DNA of 64,000 nucleotides from the NCBI RefSeq assembly GCF_003852425.1, contig NZ_QAJN01000014.1:124001-188000 (forward strand), read 5' to 3'. Below, in pieces: positions 26,457 through 35,165 of the stretch (its first letter is position 1; each line of letters starts with the position of its first letter). The DNA comes from Paucibacter sp. KBW04 (GTDB lineage Bacteria; Pseudomonadota; Gammaproteobacteria; Burkholderiales; Burkholderiaceae_C). Made by a program: the position numbers and the translations under genes. A model generated the notes under the pieces. It was not told the DNA's origin. It did not search any database and was given only the letters and a program-made list of their open reading frames with translations.

Positions 26457-26471
26457 GGGCTCATTTTCACT

Positions 26472-28763
26472 TCAATGAGATTTGATCGAGCCGGGCACGA
26501 TGCGCGCCGTCTTGAACTGCGCCATCAAGGCCTGGGCCAGCGGGTCGCGGATGACGATCTGCTCCACCTCGCGCTGGCGGGCCTGCGTCAGCGCCGCATC
26601 GCGCAGGGCCGGTGAATCATGGGCCACACCGGCCTCCAATTCGATCACGACCTTGCGCTGCATGGCCACCTCAAGTGCGGCCTGCAGCTTGTCCTTCAAG
26701 ACCGACTGGCGCAGAGATTCTCGCTCCACCCGCAGACGCCAGATCACCGTGTCGCCCTCTTCCTCGCGGCCCACGCATTGCGAGCGCACCGCCAACTCAC
26801 GCGTCAGCGCGGCCAGGCCCATGGGGCGGATCTGCTCGGCCCAGAGCTCGCCCAGGGGCGTGGGTTGCAGGGGCACATCCTCACCCGCAGTGGACTGGTA
26901 AGCCCGGCGTTCAGCACCGTTGCGGGACGCGCGCTCGGCCATTGGGGTCGGCTCACCGCCCTCATCGCGACCGGCGCCCTGGCCTTCATCAAAAGCCTCA
27001 TCGCCTGTTTGCGCGCCAGCAAATGAGCCAGCAAATGAGCTTACAAAGGCCGCACCATCCTCATCGCCCATGGGTGCATCCAACCAAGGCGGTGGTTCGC
27101 CTTGAGCGCTGCCACCGCCCGCGCTCTCATCCGGCTCGGGCTCGGCCTTGTGCACGACAGCACGCGGCCGCAGGCGGGCGCTATGCCCGCCACCGTTCTC
27201 CACCATGGGGCGACGCAAACCCGCCGAAGGCGAGGCCGTGGTTTCAAGCACGGGCGCCGCAGCCGCAACAGGCTGGGCAGGCTCCGCCACGACAGCAGGC
27301 TCGGCAGGCACGGGCGCTTGGTAAGCGGCGGCAGGCGAAGGCCGCTCGGCAGGAGCGGCGGCTGCGACCGGCGCCGGTGCAGGGGCTGGTGCAGCGACAG
27401 GCTCAGGCTGGGCCTGAGGAGCAGCCGGGGGTTCTTCGGGTGGCGCTTCTTCAACAGCGGCCACCGGGGCCGCGGCTTGTTGCGCCGTCACGGCCGGTCG
27501 GGCTGCTTGCGAAGCGGCGTGATTCTGCTGCGGCAAGGCAGGCACATGCTGAGCGAGGGTCGGGCTGCGCGGCGCGACGGCGGTCGCCACCGCACCCGCC
27601 TGCGGGCCACGCGACGCGCGCGCCAAGGCTGCCGCCGGGGCCACGCCCTCGGCCCGCCCCGCGCCCTGCGGGCGGAAGCTGAGCATGCGCAGCAAGACCA
27701 TCAGCAAGCCCGCGTATTCATCCGGCGCCAGGGCCAGCTCTTGCCGGCCATGCAAGGCCATGCTGTACATCAGCTGAATTTCGTCGGCCGGCAGCATGGC
27801 GGACAGGCGCTGAGCCTCGGCCGTATCGGGATCGGTTTCGTCGAGGGCGGCGGGGGCCACCTGGGCCACGGCCATCTGCTGCAGCAGACCGGCCAGATCC
27901 TCCAGCGTGCCCGCAGCCGACAGGCCCAGGCCACGCAATGTGTCGGCCTGTGCCACCACGCCCACGCCGCTGGCGGCGATCAAGGCCTCGAGAATCGCCA
28001 CCACATGGCCACGATCCACCGTGCCCAGCATCTGGCGCACGCCGTCTTCGACCAAGGCCCCCGCACCAAATGCGATGGCCTGGTCGGTGAGCGACAGGGC
28101 GTCCCGCATGGAGCCCCGCGCGGCACGCGAGAGCAGGCGCAAAGAACCCGCATCGGCGGCCACGTTCTCGGCTTGCAGAACCTGGGTCAGATGGCTCAGC
28201 ACGGTTTGCGGCGCCATCGGCCGCAAATTGAACTGCAGGCAGCGCGACAAGACAGTCACCGGCACTTTTTGCGGATCGGTGGTGGCCAGCACGAATTTCA
28301 GATAATCCGGCGGCTCCTCCAGCGTCTTCAACATGGCGTTAAAGGCGGTGTTCGAGAGCATATGGACTTCGTCGATCATATAGACCTTGAAGCGACCCAT
28401 CACCGGCTTGTAGACCGACTGATCCAGCAGCTGGGAGATCTCCTCCACGCCGCGGTTGGAGGCAGCGTCCAGCTCCACATAATCAACGAAGCGACCTGCA
28501 TCGATGTCACGGCAGGCGTCGCAGACGCCGCAAGGCGTGGCGGTAATGCCGCCCTGGCCATCGGGGCCGGTGCAGTTCAGGCTCTTGGCCAGGATGCGCG
28601 AGACCGTGGTCTTGCCCACCCCGCGCGTGCCGGTGAACAGATAGGCATGATGCAGGCGTTGCTGCGTCAGTGCATTGGCCAAGGCCTGCACCACATGCTC
28701 CTGGCCCACCAACTCTTCAAAGCTGTGGGGGCGGTACTTTCGCGCGAGAACCTGGTAACTCAT
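26472..28763 (-). CDS. dnaX: DNA polymerase III subunits tau and gamma
   Basis: This 763-residue protein is the clamp-loader ATPase that also ties together the replicative polymerases. Residues 1-380 hold the AAA+ module: the start MSYQVLARKYRPHSFEELVG, the P-loop GTRGVGKTTVSRILAK, a zinc site made by Cys residues in TPCGVCDACRD, and YMIDEVHMLSNTAFNAML. A long Ala/Pro-rich linker (about 400-620) precedes the tau-specific C-terminal domain. I chose the ATG at 28763 because the conserved MSYQVLARKYRP begins there. I saw no A-rich slippery site near the expected gamma end, so gamma formation by frameshifting is not evident. It leads the dnaX-ybaB-recR series. Confidence 0.97.
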   Translation of the reverse strand: MSYQVLARKYRPHSFEELVGQEHVVQALANALTQQRLHHAYLFTGTRGVGKTTVSRILAKSLNCTGPDGQGGITATPCGVCDACRDIDAGRFVDYVELDAASNRGVEEISQLLDQSVYKPVMGRFKVYMIDEVHMLSNTAFNAMLKTLEEPPDYLKFVLATTDPQKVPVTVLSRCLQFNLRPMAPQTVLSHLTQVLQAENVAADAGSLRLLSRAARGSMRDALSLTDQAIAFGAGALVEDGVRQMLGTVDRGHVVAILEALIAASGVGVVAQADTLRGLGLSAAGTLEDLAGLLQQMAVAQVAPAALDETDPDTAEAQRLSAMLPADEIQLMYSMALHGRQELALAPDEYAGLLMVLLRMLSFRPQGAGRAEGVAPAAALARASRGPQAGAVATAVAPRSPTLAQHVPALPQQNHAASQAARPAVTAQQAAAPVAAVEEAPPEEPPAAPQAQPEPVAAPAPAPAPVAAAAPAERPSPAAAYQAPVPAEPAVVAEPAQPVAAAAPVLETTASPSAGLRRPMVENGGGHSARLRPRAVVHKAEPEPDESAGGGSAQGEPPPWLDAPMGDEDGAAFVSSFAGSFAGAQTGDEAFDEGQGAGRDEGGEPTPMAERASRNGAERRAYQSTAGEDVPLQPTPLGELWAEQIRPMGLAALTRELAVRSQCVGREEEGDTVIWRLRVERESLRQSVLKDKLQAALEVAMQRKVVIELEAGVAHDSPALRDAALTQARQREVEQIVIRDPLAQALMAQFKTARIVPGSIKSH

Positions 28764-28867
28764 GGGGGCAGATTCTAAGTCGGCGCACCGCTCGCTTTCG
28801 GGCTGCGCCAGCACTTGCGCAAACAAGCACAAGGACCAAGCCCAGACCTGACCGATAATCCTGCCCC

Positions 28868-29992
28868 ATGAGCACGCATGCCCCCTCCTCTCCCGACACC
28901 CTCAGCTACGAACAAGCCGGGGTCAACTACGACCTGATCGACCCTTTGAAGATCAGCGCCCAACGCGCGGCCGCCGCCACCGGAGCCCATCTGGCCGGCC
29001 ACGGTTTCAGCGAGGTGCTGGCCTCGCGCGGCGAATCGGCCTATGTGGTCGATGTGGGCCCCTTCTACATCGCCTCCATCGTCGAATGCCTGGGCACCAA
29101 GACCCTGGTCGCCGATGAGATGCGCCAGCTGACGGGCAAGAGCTATTACGACGGCATCGCCCAAGACACCATCGCCATGGCCATCAACGACCTGATCACC
29201 GTGGGCGCCACGCCCCTGGTCGTGCAGGCTTACTGGGCCGCCGGTGGCTCGGACTGGTTCGGCGACAAGCTGCGCGCGCAAAGCTTGGTCGAAGGCTGGA
29301 AGCGGGCCTGCGACACCTGCCAGGTCGCCTGGGGCGGCGGCGAGACGCCCGCCCTGGCCGGCATCGTGGAGAGTGGCCGCATCGACCTAGCCGCCTCCTG
29401 CACCGGCCTGATCAATCCCAAGGAGCGCCTCTCGGTGGGCGATAAGCTGGGCGCCGGCGACGCCATCGTGCTGCTGGCCTCCAGCGGCATCCACGCCAAC
29501 GGCCTGTCCCTGGCCCGCAAGCTGGTGGAACGCCTGCCCCAAGGCTATCTGACCGAGATCGAACCGGGCCTGACTTATGGCGACGCCCTGCTGGCCCCGA
29601 CGGTGTTGTATTCGCCGGTGACAGAAGCCCTGTTCAAGGCCGGCATTCAGCCGCATTACTGCGCCAATATCACCGGCCACGGCTGGCGCAAGCTGCTGCG
29701 CCACCCCGGCCAATTCACCTACCGCATTCACACCGTGCCCCCTGTCACCCCGGTGCTGAAGTTCATGCAAGAGCATGCCAAGCAAGACGACCGCGAGGCC
29801 TACTCCACCCTGAATATGGGCGCGGGCTTTGCGATTTTTGTGCCGGCAGCGGACGCTGCTCGCACCGTCGAGGTTGCCAAGGCCTGCGGCATTGACGCTT
29901 GGGTCGCCGGGCAGCTCGAAGAAGGCGAAAAGCAGTTGTTGATCGAGCCGCTGAACATCCGCTTCAGCGACGACGATCTGCAACTGCGCTGA
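28868..29992 (+). CDS. PurM-like (AIR synthase-related) protein, divergent
   Basis: This 374-residue protein has the PurM fold of phosphoribosylformylglycinamidine cyclo-ligase, the fifth step of purine synthesis, and starts in the same way (SYEQAGVNYDLIDPLK). The second domain is well kept: AINDLITVGATPLVVQAYW, WGGGETPALAGI, LLASSGIHANGLSLARKL and NITGHGWRKLLRH. However, the nucleotide-binding segment that reads DGVGTK in standard PurM reads ECLGTK here, and the protein is longer than the usual 345 residues or so. It may be a working but divergent PurM, or a paralogue with another role. It diverges from dnaX and is followed by a strong terminator. I therefore leave the gene symbol blank. Confidence 0.82.
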   Translation: MSTHAPSSPDTLSYEQAGVNYDLIDPLKISAQRAAAATGAHLAGHGFSEVLASRGESAYVVDVGPFYIASIVECLGTKTLVADEMRQLTGKSYYDGIAQDTIAMAINDLITVGATPLVVQAYWAAGGSDWFGDKLRAQSLVEGWKRACDTCQVAWGGGETPALAGIVESGRIDLAASCTGLINPKERLSVGDKLGAGDAIVLLASSGIHANGLSLARKLVERLPQGYLTEIEPGLTYGDALLAPTVLYSPVTEALFKAGIQPHYCANITGHGWRKLLRHPGQFTYRIHTVPPVTPVLKFMQEHAKQDDREAYSTLNMGAGFAIFVPAADAARTVEVAKACGIDAWVAGQLEEGEKQLLIEPLNIRFSDDDLQLR

Positions 29993-30016
29993 TCCCCGCC
30001 GCACTTTTCGCTGCAC

Positions 30017-30041
30017 AAAGGCCTCATTCGAGGCCTTTTTT
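30017..30041 (+). terminator. Rho-independent terminator after the PurM-like gene
   Basis: A nine-bp stem AAAGGCCTC/GAGGCCTTT (30017-30025 and 30030-30038) with a four-base loop runs into a T tract, 24 bp after the stop codon. It also isolates the PurM-like gene from the SRP RNA gene that follows. Confidence 0.9.
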
Positions 30042-30076
30042 CATGGGCATTGCCCGGAGGCCTTGCGGGCATCGCT

Positions 30077-30082
30077 TACAAT
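30077..30082 (+). promoter_or_regulatory. -10 element of the SRP RNA promoter
   Basis: TACAAT lies seven bases before the predicted 5' end of the SRP RNA and matches the sigma-70 -10 consensus at five of six positions. No good -35 hexamer is found at 16-18 bp; the nearest (TTGCCC, 30050) is 21 bp away. Confidence 0.55.
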
Positions 30083-30089
30083 GCTTTTT

Positions 30090-30183
30090 GACGGGCCTCC
30101 TCGCATGGAAGCGCGGCCAACCGGGTCAGATGGGGAACCAAGCAGCCCTAACCGTTGTGACCAGTGCCGGGGCAAGGCTCGTC
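30090..30183 (+). ncRNA. ffs: Signal recognition particle RNA (4.5S RNA)
   Basis: The conserved SRP RNA domain IV is plain: GTCAG (30125-30129), a short TGG/CCA stem capped by a GGAA tetraloop (30131-30140), then AGCAG (30141-30145). These are the bases bound by the M domain of Ffh. The ends pair as a long rod: GACGGGCCT (30090-30098) with AGGCTCGTC (30175-30183), one G-U pair included. A TACAAT -10 element sits just upstream. The RNA joins Ffh in targeting nascent membrane and secreted proteins. At about 94 nt it is a little shorter than the E. coli RNA; the ends are set from pairing and may be off by a few bases. Location near dnaX is common in proteobacteria. Confidence 0.92.
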
Positions 30184-30593
30184 AACCCCAATTCGTTGTT
30201 CCGCAACTCCCCCTCCATCCTCAGCGCGCCGAACTCCGCGTTCCGCCTCGCTGACGCGCCCCCCTCCCCAAGCAATCCCTTAGCAATTCGCTGCTGGCGC
30301 TCGCCAGCCCCTTGCTGGGCCGCGGCATGCCCATGGCGGCGTCTAACGCTCAATTGCCCGGGCCCCTTGAGGCAAAAGGCCTCAAATCTCCCCGATGTCG
30401 GTATTCCCGGACAAATGCCGCAGGAGTAACGCCCTAGTGAGCGCAATTGCGGCACACTCGCTGCTATTCAAGGCCGGCCCGGCAGAGGGTGATCACGGGT
30501 ATTGAGCTAGCCCAGCATGTGCCGCTCTGAACCCAGGCTCACAACACCGCCAGGCCTTGTTGAACTCCTTCACGCGAGAAACCCAGCACCGGC
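30184..30593. other. 410-bp gap between ffs and the hybrid kinase gene
   Basis: I see no convincing reading frame here. It contains two small inverted repeats: GCTGGCG/CGCCAGC at 30293-30308 and TTGAGGC/GCCTCAA at 30367-30385. Neither has a T-run. The promoter of the hybrid kinase must lie in the second half, but I could not pick out a good sigma-70 site. Confidence 0.6.
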
Positions 30594-33500
30594 ATGAGGC
30601 TCACGAGATCCAAGTTCTCTTACAACGTCTGGATTACGGCGGCGCTGATCTTGCTGCTGGGCGTGGCGTTTGCGGTCTATGGCATGCTGGAAAAGCAGGT
30701 GGATCGCACCTTCGAAGCCCGTCACCGCTCGATCTTGCTCGCCAATGAGTTGCGCCAGTCCTCGGACGACCTGACCCGCATGGTCAGAACCTATGTGCTG
30801 ACCCGGGACATCCGCTACAAAGAACATTACCAAGCGATCCTCGACATACGAGACGGCAAGCGCGGCCGCCCGTTGGAATACCCCGGTATCTACTGGGATC
30901 TTGCCGACACCCACCCGGAGAAGCTGTCACCCACACCCGGCCCCGCCGTGCCCTTGCTGGACTTGATGAAAGCCGCCGGCTTCACCGAGGCCGAGCTTGA
31001 GAAATTGGCAGAGGCCAAGGCCAACTCGGACGGTCTGACCCGGGCCGAATTCACCGCCATGCAGTGGATTGAAACCCAGGGCCCCAATGCCGCCAAGCTG
31101 CATGAGCAAGCGCGCCAGATTCTGTTTGACGACAACTACCACCGCGCCAAGGCCGCCATCATGGCGCCGATTGCGGAGTTCGATCAGATCGTCGGTGAGC
31201 GGACCCTGGCCGCCATCCGCGAAGCCCAGTACAAGGCCACGCTTTTGCGCGTGGCTTGCTCGCTCTTGGGGCTGGGCCTGATGGCCATGCTGGTGCTGAC
31301 GCACCGCACCCTGAAGGCCACCCTGGGCGAATCGGTGGACGTGGTCTACGAGCACATCCACCGCCTGGGCCAGCTGGACTTTTCCAATACCATCGAGGTC
31401 GCGGCCCAGCATCAGGAAAGCGTGTTGGGCTGGCTGGCTCAGACCCAGACCAAGCTGCGCGAAAACGAATTGGAACGCCAGCAATACGCCCTCGCCCAGC
31501 AAGACCGCGAGGCCTTGATCAGCCATATCGTTGAGTCCAGCCCCTTGAGCTTTATGTTGTCCGACCAAAGCGGCCGGATTCTGATGGTCAACAAGGCCTT
31601 TTACCAATACTTCGGCGTCACGCCAGCCGACTTCGACAGCCTCTCCGCGCAGGAGTTTTATGTCGACAAGCAGCAGCGCCAAGGCCTGCTGGAAACCCTC
31701 AAACGGGAGGGCGTGGTCATCAATGCCGAGGTGCATTTTCGACGTCGCGATGGCTCCGATTTCTGGGTCTATCTGAGCTTGTCGGCCCTACAGCAAGCCG
31801 GTAAGCAATTGATGTGCGGCTGGTGCGTGGACATCACCGACCACAAGCTGGCGCAAGAGAATTTACAGCGCGCCAAAGAGCTGGCCGATGAAGCCGCACA
31901 GTCCAAGAGTTTGTTCCTGGCCAATATGAGCCATGAGATCCGCACGCCCATGAATGCCGTCATCGGCCTGTCCGAGCTGATGGGCCGCACCGAGCTGAGC
32001 CCGCGGCAGCGCGACTACATCGACAAGATCAAGCATTCCGGCCAGCACCTGCTGGGCATCCTGAACGACATCCTGGACTTTTCCAAGGTCGAGTCCGGCA
32101 TGCTGGTGACCGAGCAAGTCAGTTTCGAGCTTGAAACGGTGATGCAAAACCTGGCCAATCTGATCTCACAAAAAGCCCAGGACAAGGGGCTGGAGTTGAT
32201 CTTCCACATCGCCACTGACGTGCCACCCTGCTTGCGCGGTGACCCCCTGCGCCTGGGCCAGATTCTGATCAACTACGCCAATAACGCGATCAAATTCACC
32301 GAGCATGGCGAGATCAATATCTCGGTTTCGGTGGTGCCGCCGACCGAGGTCGCAGCGGCAGGGGCGACAGGAGCAGCAGGTGCTGCCTCCGCCAAGGATG
32401 AAACATCGATCACCCTGCGCTTCGAGGTTCGCGACACCGGTGTGGGCCTGAGCCAGGAGCAGATGAGTCGCCTCTTCCAAAGCTTCTCCCAGGCCGACAG
32501 CTCCACCACCCGCAAGTACGGCGGCACCGGCCTGGGCCTGGCCATCAGCAAGCGACTGGCCGAATTGATGGGCGGCCAGGCCGGCGTGCACAGCGCGCCG
32601 CAAATGGGCGCCACCTTCTGGTTCACCGCCCAACTCGGGGTGGAAGCGGCTTTGAACCGCCCCGCCCGCGCGCCCGCCCGCCTGGTCGGTTGCCGCGCCC
32701 TGGTGGTCGATGACAACAGCAACGCCGCCGAGGTGCTCCAGCAGATGCTGGAAGACCTGGGCCTGCAGGTCGAGAACGCCTACTCAGGCATGGCCGCCTT
32801 GCAGGCCTTGGACACGGCCGCCCAGCAGCAAGCACCGTTTGAGCTCGTGCTGCTGGATTGGCAGATGCCCGAGATGGACGGCGTCCAGACCGCCACCAGG
32901 ATTCGCGAGCGCGCCTACGCCAAGCCGCCGCTGCAAATCATGATCACCGCCCACGGCCGGGAAGATGTCTACGACCAGGCGCGGGCCGCAGGCATTGGCG
33001 AGGTCTTGCACAAGCCAGTCACCCCGACCATGTTGCTGTCCACCCTGAGCCGGTTACTCAGCCCCAGCGACCGAGAACAAGCGGGCCCGCCGGGGTTTGC
33101 AGAGGCCCAGGCCGCGCTGCAGCAATTGCTCGCGCCTTTGCGAGGCGCCAGGCTTTTGCTGGTGGAAGACAATGAGTTGAATCAGCAAGTCGCCTCTGAA
33201 CTGCTGGAGGATGCCGGCTTCGCCGTCGACATTGCCAGTGACGGACGAGAAGCCCTGGACAGACTCAACACAAACAGCTACGACCTGGTCTTGATGGATA
33301 TGCAGATGCCGGTGATGGACGGCGTCAGCGCCACCCGTGAGATCCGCCGCCGGGGCTTGCAACCGCAACTCCCCATCCTGGCCATGACGGCCAATGCCAT
33401 GCAGATTGACCGGGAGCGCTGCCTGGATGCGGGCATGAATGACTTCCTCAGCAAGCCGATCGAGCCGAACGAGCTTTGGAGCGCTTTGGCACGCTGGATT

Positions 33501-34256
33501 CAACCTCTGGCCAAACTCGGTCAGTCAAGAGCGCCCCTGCCCCGCAATATCTTTGACGCCGCGGGTCTGGTGCGAGCCGAAGCGCCTGGCAAAACCGAGC
33601 TGCCCGCGCATATCGAGGGCCTAGACCTGAAGCTCGGGCTGCGCCGGTTGAATGGCAAAACCAGTCTCTACCTGGAGTTGTTGCAGAAGTTCGTGCATTC
33701 GCGCGGACACGCCGCACAAGAGTTGCGCCAACTACTCAATCAAGGCGAGCGCAGCGACGCGGAACGACTCAGCCACACCTTGAAGGGCCTGGCCGGCAAT
33801 ATCGGCGCCACCGAATTGCAAAGCGCCATGTCCGCTGTCGAGTCTGGTCTGCGCAAGGACAGCACTAGCGCCGAGCTGAGCGCTTTGTTGGGCCTGGCCG
33901 AGTTGCAGCACCACCGGGTGATCAAAAATATCGCCCTGGCCTTGCATCTGGATGCGGCTCAGACGCCCGCTGGCGCAGACGGCAGAGACGGCAAAGACGG
34001 CGGCGGCGACAGCGCAAGCCCCGAGGCCGACAAGCAGACCTCGGCGCAACTGATGCAAGAAGCCGCACGCGAAATGGCGGACGTGTTGGCGCAAGACAGT
34101 GCCGAAGCCTTTGACATCTTCACCCTGCACCAGCAAAAGCTGCAGAGCTTGCTGGGAGAGCGCCTGCAAGCCTTTCAGGCGGCGCTGAACGACTTCAATT
34201 TCGGCGAAGCCTTGACGGTACTCGCCCGGGCCCGGGCCGATCTCGACAATGTGTGA
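30594..34256 (+). CDS. Hybrid sensor histidine kinase with two receivers and a phosphotransfer domain
   Basis: This 1220-residue membrane kinase carries a whole phosphorelay. In order: TM1 (about 10-30), a periplasmic sensor region (31-212) of unrecognised type, TM2 (about 213-235), a PAS domain (about 305-420), HisKA with the phospho-histidine near 445 (NMSHEIRTPMNAVIGL), HATPase_c (about 550-690, GTGLGLAISKRLAELMGG), receiver 1 (Asp near 755, LLDWQMPEMDG), receiver 2 (Asp near 901, LMDMQMPVMDG) and an HPt domain with His near 1060 (SHTLKGLAGNIG). It resembles BarA/ArcB-type hybrids. The stand-alone receiver gene 136 bp downstream is a likely partner. The start ATG gives a clean membrane anchor. 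Confidence 0.95.
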   Translation: MRLTRSKFSYNVWITAALILLLGVAFAVYGMLEKQVDRTFEARHRSILLANELRQSSDDLTRMVRTYVLTRDIRYKEHYQAILDIRDGKRGRPLEYPGIYWDLADTHPEKLSPTPGPAVPLLDLMKAAGFTEAELEKLAEAKANSDGLTRAEFTAMQWIETQGPNAAKLHEQARQILFDDNYHRAKAAIMAPIAEFDQIVGERTLAAIREAQYKATLLRVACSLLGLGLMAMLVLTHRTLKATLGESVDVVYEHIHRLGQLDFSNTIEVAAQHQESVLGWLAQTQTKLRENELERQQYALAQQDREALISHIVESSPLSFMLSDQSGRILMVNKAFYQYFGVTPADFDSLSAQEFYVDKQQRQGLLETLKREGVVINAEVHFRRRDGSDFWVYLSLSALQQAGKQLMCGWCVDITDHKLAQENLQRAKELADEAAQSKSLFLANMSHEIRTPMNAVIGLSELMGRTELSPRQRDYIDKIKHSGQHLLGILNDILDFSKVESGMLVTEQVSFELETVMQNLANLISQKAQDKGLELIFHIATDVPPCLRGDPLRLGQILINYANNAIKFTEHGEINISVSVVPPTEVAAAGATGAAGAASAKDETSITLRFEVRDTGVGLSQEQMSRLFQSFSQADSSTTRKYGGTGLGLAISKRLAELMGGQAGVHSAPQMGATFWFTAQLGVEAALNRPARAPARLVGCRALVVDDNSNAAEVLQQMLEDLGLQVENAYSGMAALQALDTAAQQQAPFELVLLDWQMPEMDGVQTATRIRERAYAKPPLQIMITAHGREDVYDQARAAGIGEVLHKPVTPTMLLSTLSRLLSPSDREQAGPPGFAEAQAALQQLLAPLRGARLLLVEDNELNQQVASELLEDAGFAVDIASDGREALDRLNTNSYDLVLMDMQMPVMDGVSATREIRRRGLQPQLPILAMTANAMQIDRERCLDAGMNDFLSKPIEPNELWSALARWIQPLAKLGQSRAPLPRNIFDAAGLVRAEAPGKTELPAHIEGLDLKLGLRRLNGKTSLYLELLQKFVHSRGHAAQELRQLLNQGERSDAERLSHTLKGLAGNIGATELQSAMSAVESGLRKDSTSAELSALLGLAELQHHRVIKNIALALHLDAAQTPAGADGRDGKDGGGDSASPEADKQTSAQLMQEAAREMADVLAQDSAEAFDIFTLHQQKLQSLLGERLQAFQAALNDFNFGEALTVLARARADLDNV

Positions 34257-34392
34257 ATCACGCAGCTTTTGTGCGGCGGCTGCATTCCCCGGTTAGAGTC
34301 GGGCTAACGCGCGGCGAAGACGGGACCCCAAACCGGCCACAAGCAATTTCGCCGGCCAAGAATGACAAGAATCGCCCAGAAAGAAAACGCCC

Positions 34393-34800
34393 ATGACCAG
34401 TGCCAGTGAAGCCCCTGTGAAACCCGTCATCCTGCTGGTGGACGACGCCCCGGAAAACCTCTTTCTGATCAGCTCCCTGCTGAAAGACAGCTACCGGGTC
34501 AAGGCCGCCACCGGCGGCACTCGCGCGCTGGAGATCCTCGGCAATAGCCCAGATGTGGGACTAATTCTGCTGGATGTGATGATGCCGGTGATGGATGGTT
34601 ACCAGGTCTTGCAGGCGATCAAGGACAACCCCCTGACCCGCGACATCCCTGTGATCTTTCTCACCGCCTTGGGCGAAGGATCGGATACGGCCCACGGCCT
34701 GAGCCTGGGCGCGGTGGACTATTTATCCAAACCCGTGGACGCCCCCATGCTGCTGCAAAGAGTCAGCCAGCATCTGCGCCGCCAAAGCTCAGCCGCCTGA
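34393..34800 (+). CDS. Single-domain response regulator (CheY-like receiver)
   Basis: This 135-residue protein is a lone receiver domain. The acidic pocket is in LLVDDAPENLFL, the phospho-acceptor aspartate in LILLDVMMPVMDGY, the switch threonine in IPVIFLTALGE and the conserved lysine in DYLSKPVDAPML. There is no output domain. It directly follows the hybrid kinase gene on the same strand and probably takes phosphate from its HPt domain. How it acts downstream is unknown; such stand-alone receivers often work by protein-protein contact, and those beginning this way are often fused to GGDEF or HD-GYP domains elsewhere. Confidence 0.93.
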   Translation: MTSASEAPVKPVILLVDDAPENLFLISSLLKDSYRVKAATGGTRALEILGNSPDVGLILLDVMMPVMDGYQVLQAIKDNPLTRDIPVIFLTALGEGSDTAHGLSLGAVDYLSKPVDAPMLLQRVSQHLRRQSSAA

Positions 34801-34807
34801 GTTCGCC

Positions 34808-34825
34808 TGGCGCTGAACAGCGCCA
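34808..34825 (+). terminator. Short hairpin after the receiver gene
   Basis: An eight-bp perfect stem (TGGCGCTG/CAGCGCCA) with a two-base loop lies seven bases after the receiver stop codon. It has no T-run of its own but stands just before the stronger bidirectional terminator. Confidence 0.45.
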
Positions 34826-34831
34826 CAGAAT

Positions 34832-34870
34832 AAAAAAAGCACCTGAAGCGTTCGCGCCAAGTGCTTTTTT
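34832..34870. terminator. Bidirectional terminator between the receiver gene and tRNA-Lys
   Basis: A hairpin with AAAAAAGCAC and GTGCTTTTTT arms encloses an inner GCG-TTCG-CGC stem. It has A/T tracts on both sides, so it can end the plus-strand receiver transcript and the minus-strand tRNA transcript. Confidence 0.85.
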
Positions 34871-34882
34871 GTTTCTTAATTT

Positions 34883-34958
34883 TGGTGGGCCCTGAGTGAC
34901 TCGAACACTCGACCTACGGATTAAGAGTCCGCTGCTCTACCAACTGAGCTAAGAGCCC
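34883..34958 (-). tRNA. tRNA-Lys (CTT), copy 2
   Basis: This 76-nt tRNA includes an encoded CCA end. The acceptor stem GGGCTCT pairs with AGGGCCC with one G-T pair, the D-arm reads TAGCTCAGTTGGTAGAGCA, the anticodon loop is CTCTTAA giving anticodon CTT (reads AAG), and the T-arm contains GTTCGAGTC. It is identical in sequence to the copy at 35012-35087. The two are separated by a terminator-like hairpin. Confidence 0.97.
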
Positions 34959-34967
34959 TGCTTTAAA

Positions 34968-34999
34968 AAAGCACCCATCGCTTGCGCATCAGGTGCTTT
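34968..34999 (-). terminator. Hairpin between the two tRNA-Lys(CTT) genes
   Basis: AAAGCACC (34968-34975) pairs with GGTGCTTT (34992-34999), and on the minus strand the stem runs into a T-rich stretch. It resembles the terminator behind the first copy, as if the tRNA and its 3' hairpin were duplicated together. Confidence 0.6.
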
Positions 35000-35011
35000 G
35001 TTTCTTAATTT

Positions 35012-35087
35012 TGGTGGGCCCTGAGTGACTCGAACACTCGACCTACGGATTAAGAGTCCGCTGCTCTACCAACTGAGCTAAGAGCCC
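35012..35087 (-). tRNA. tRNA-Lys (CTT), copy 1
   Basis: This is a 76-nt tRNA with encoded CCA, anticodon CTT in the loop CTCTTAA, and standard D and T arms. It is the same sequence as the copy at 34883-34958. An extended -10 promoter lies about 50 bp upstream, so this pair can be transcribed separately from the tRNA-Lys(TTT) gene. Confidence 0.97.
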
Positions 35088-35139
35088 TACAACTTAAAAA
35101 TTACTTCGCAATCAATTGCTTGGTAATTTCCAGCCTCGC

Positions 35140-35148
35140 ATTATAGCA
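35140..35148 (-). promoter_or_regulatory. Extended -10 promoter for the tRNA-Lys(CTT) pair
   Basis: On the minus strand TGCTATAAT is a perfect extended -10 element (TG-n-TATAAT). It lies between the tRNA-Lys(TTT) gene and the first tRNA-Lys(CTT) gene. No good -35 is seen, which extended -10 promoters can do without. Confidence 0.65.
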
Positions 35149-35165
35149 TATTTTCACGCTAATTC

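Noticed and set aside
26472-28763. Programmed frameshift site in dnaX for the gamma subunit
   Set aside because: The only A-run noticed (CAAAAAG near codon 170) is far upstream of where gamma would end, and there is no clear hairpin beside it.
28764-28867. Possible SRP RNA between dnaX and the PurM-like gene
   Set aside because: The gap begins with GGGGGC but lacks the GGAA tetraloop and AGCAG; the real SRP RNA is at 30090-30183.
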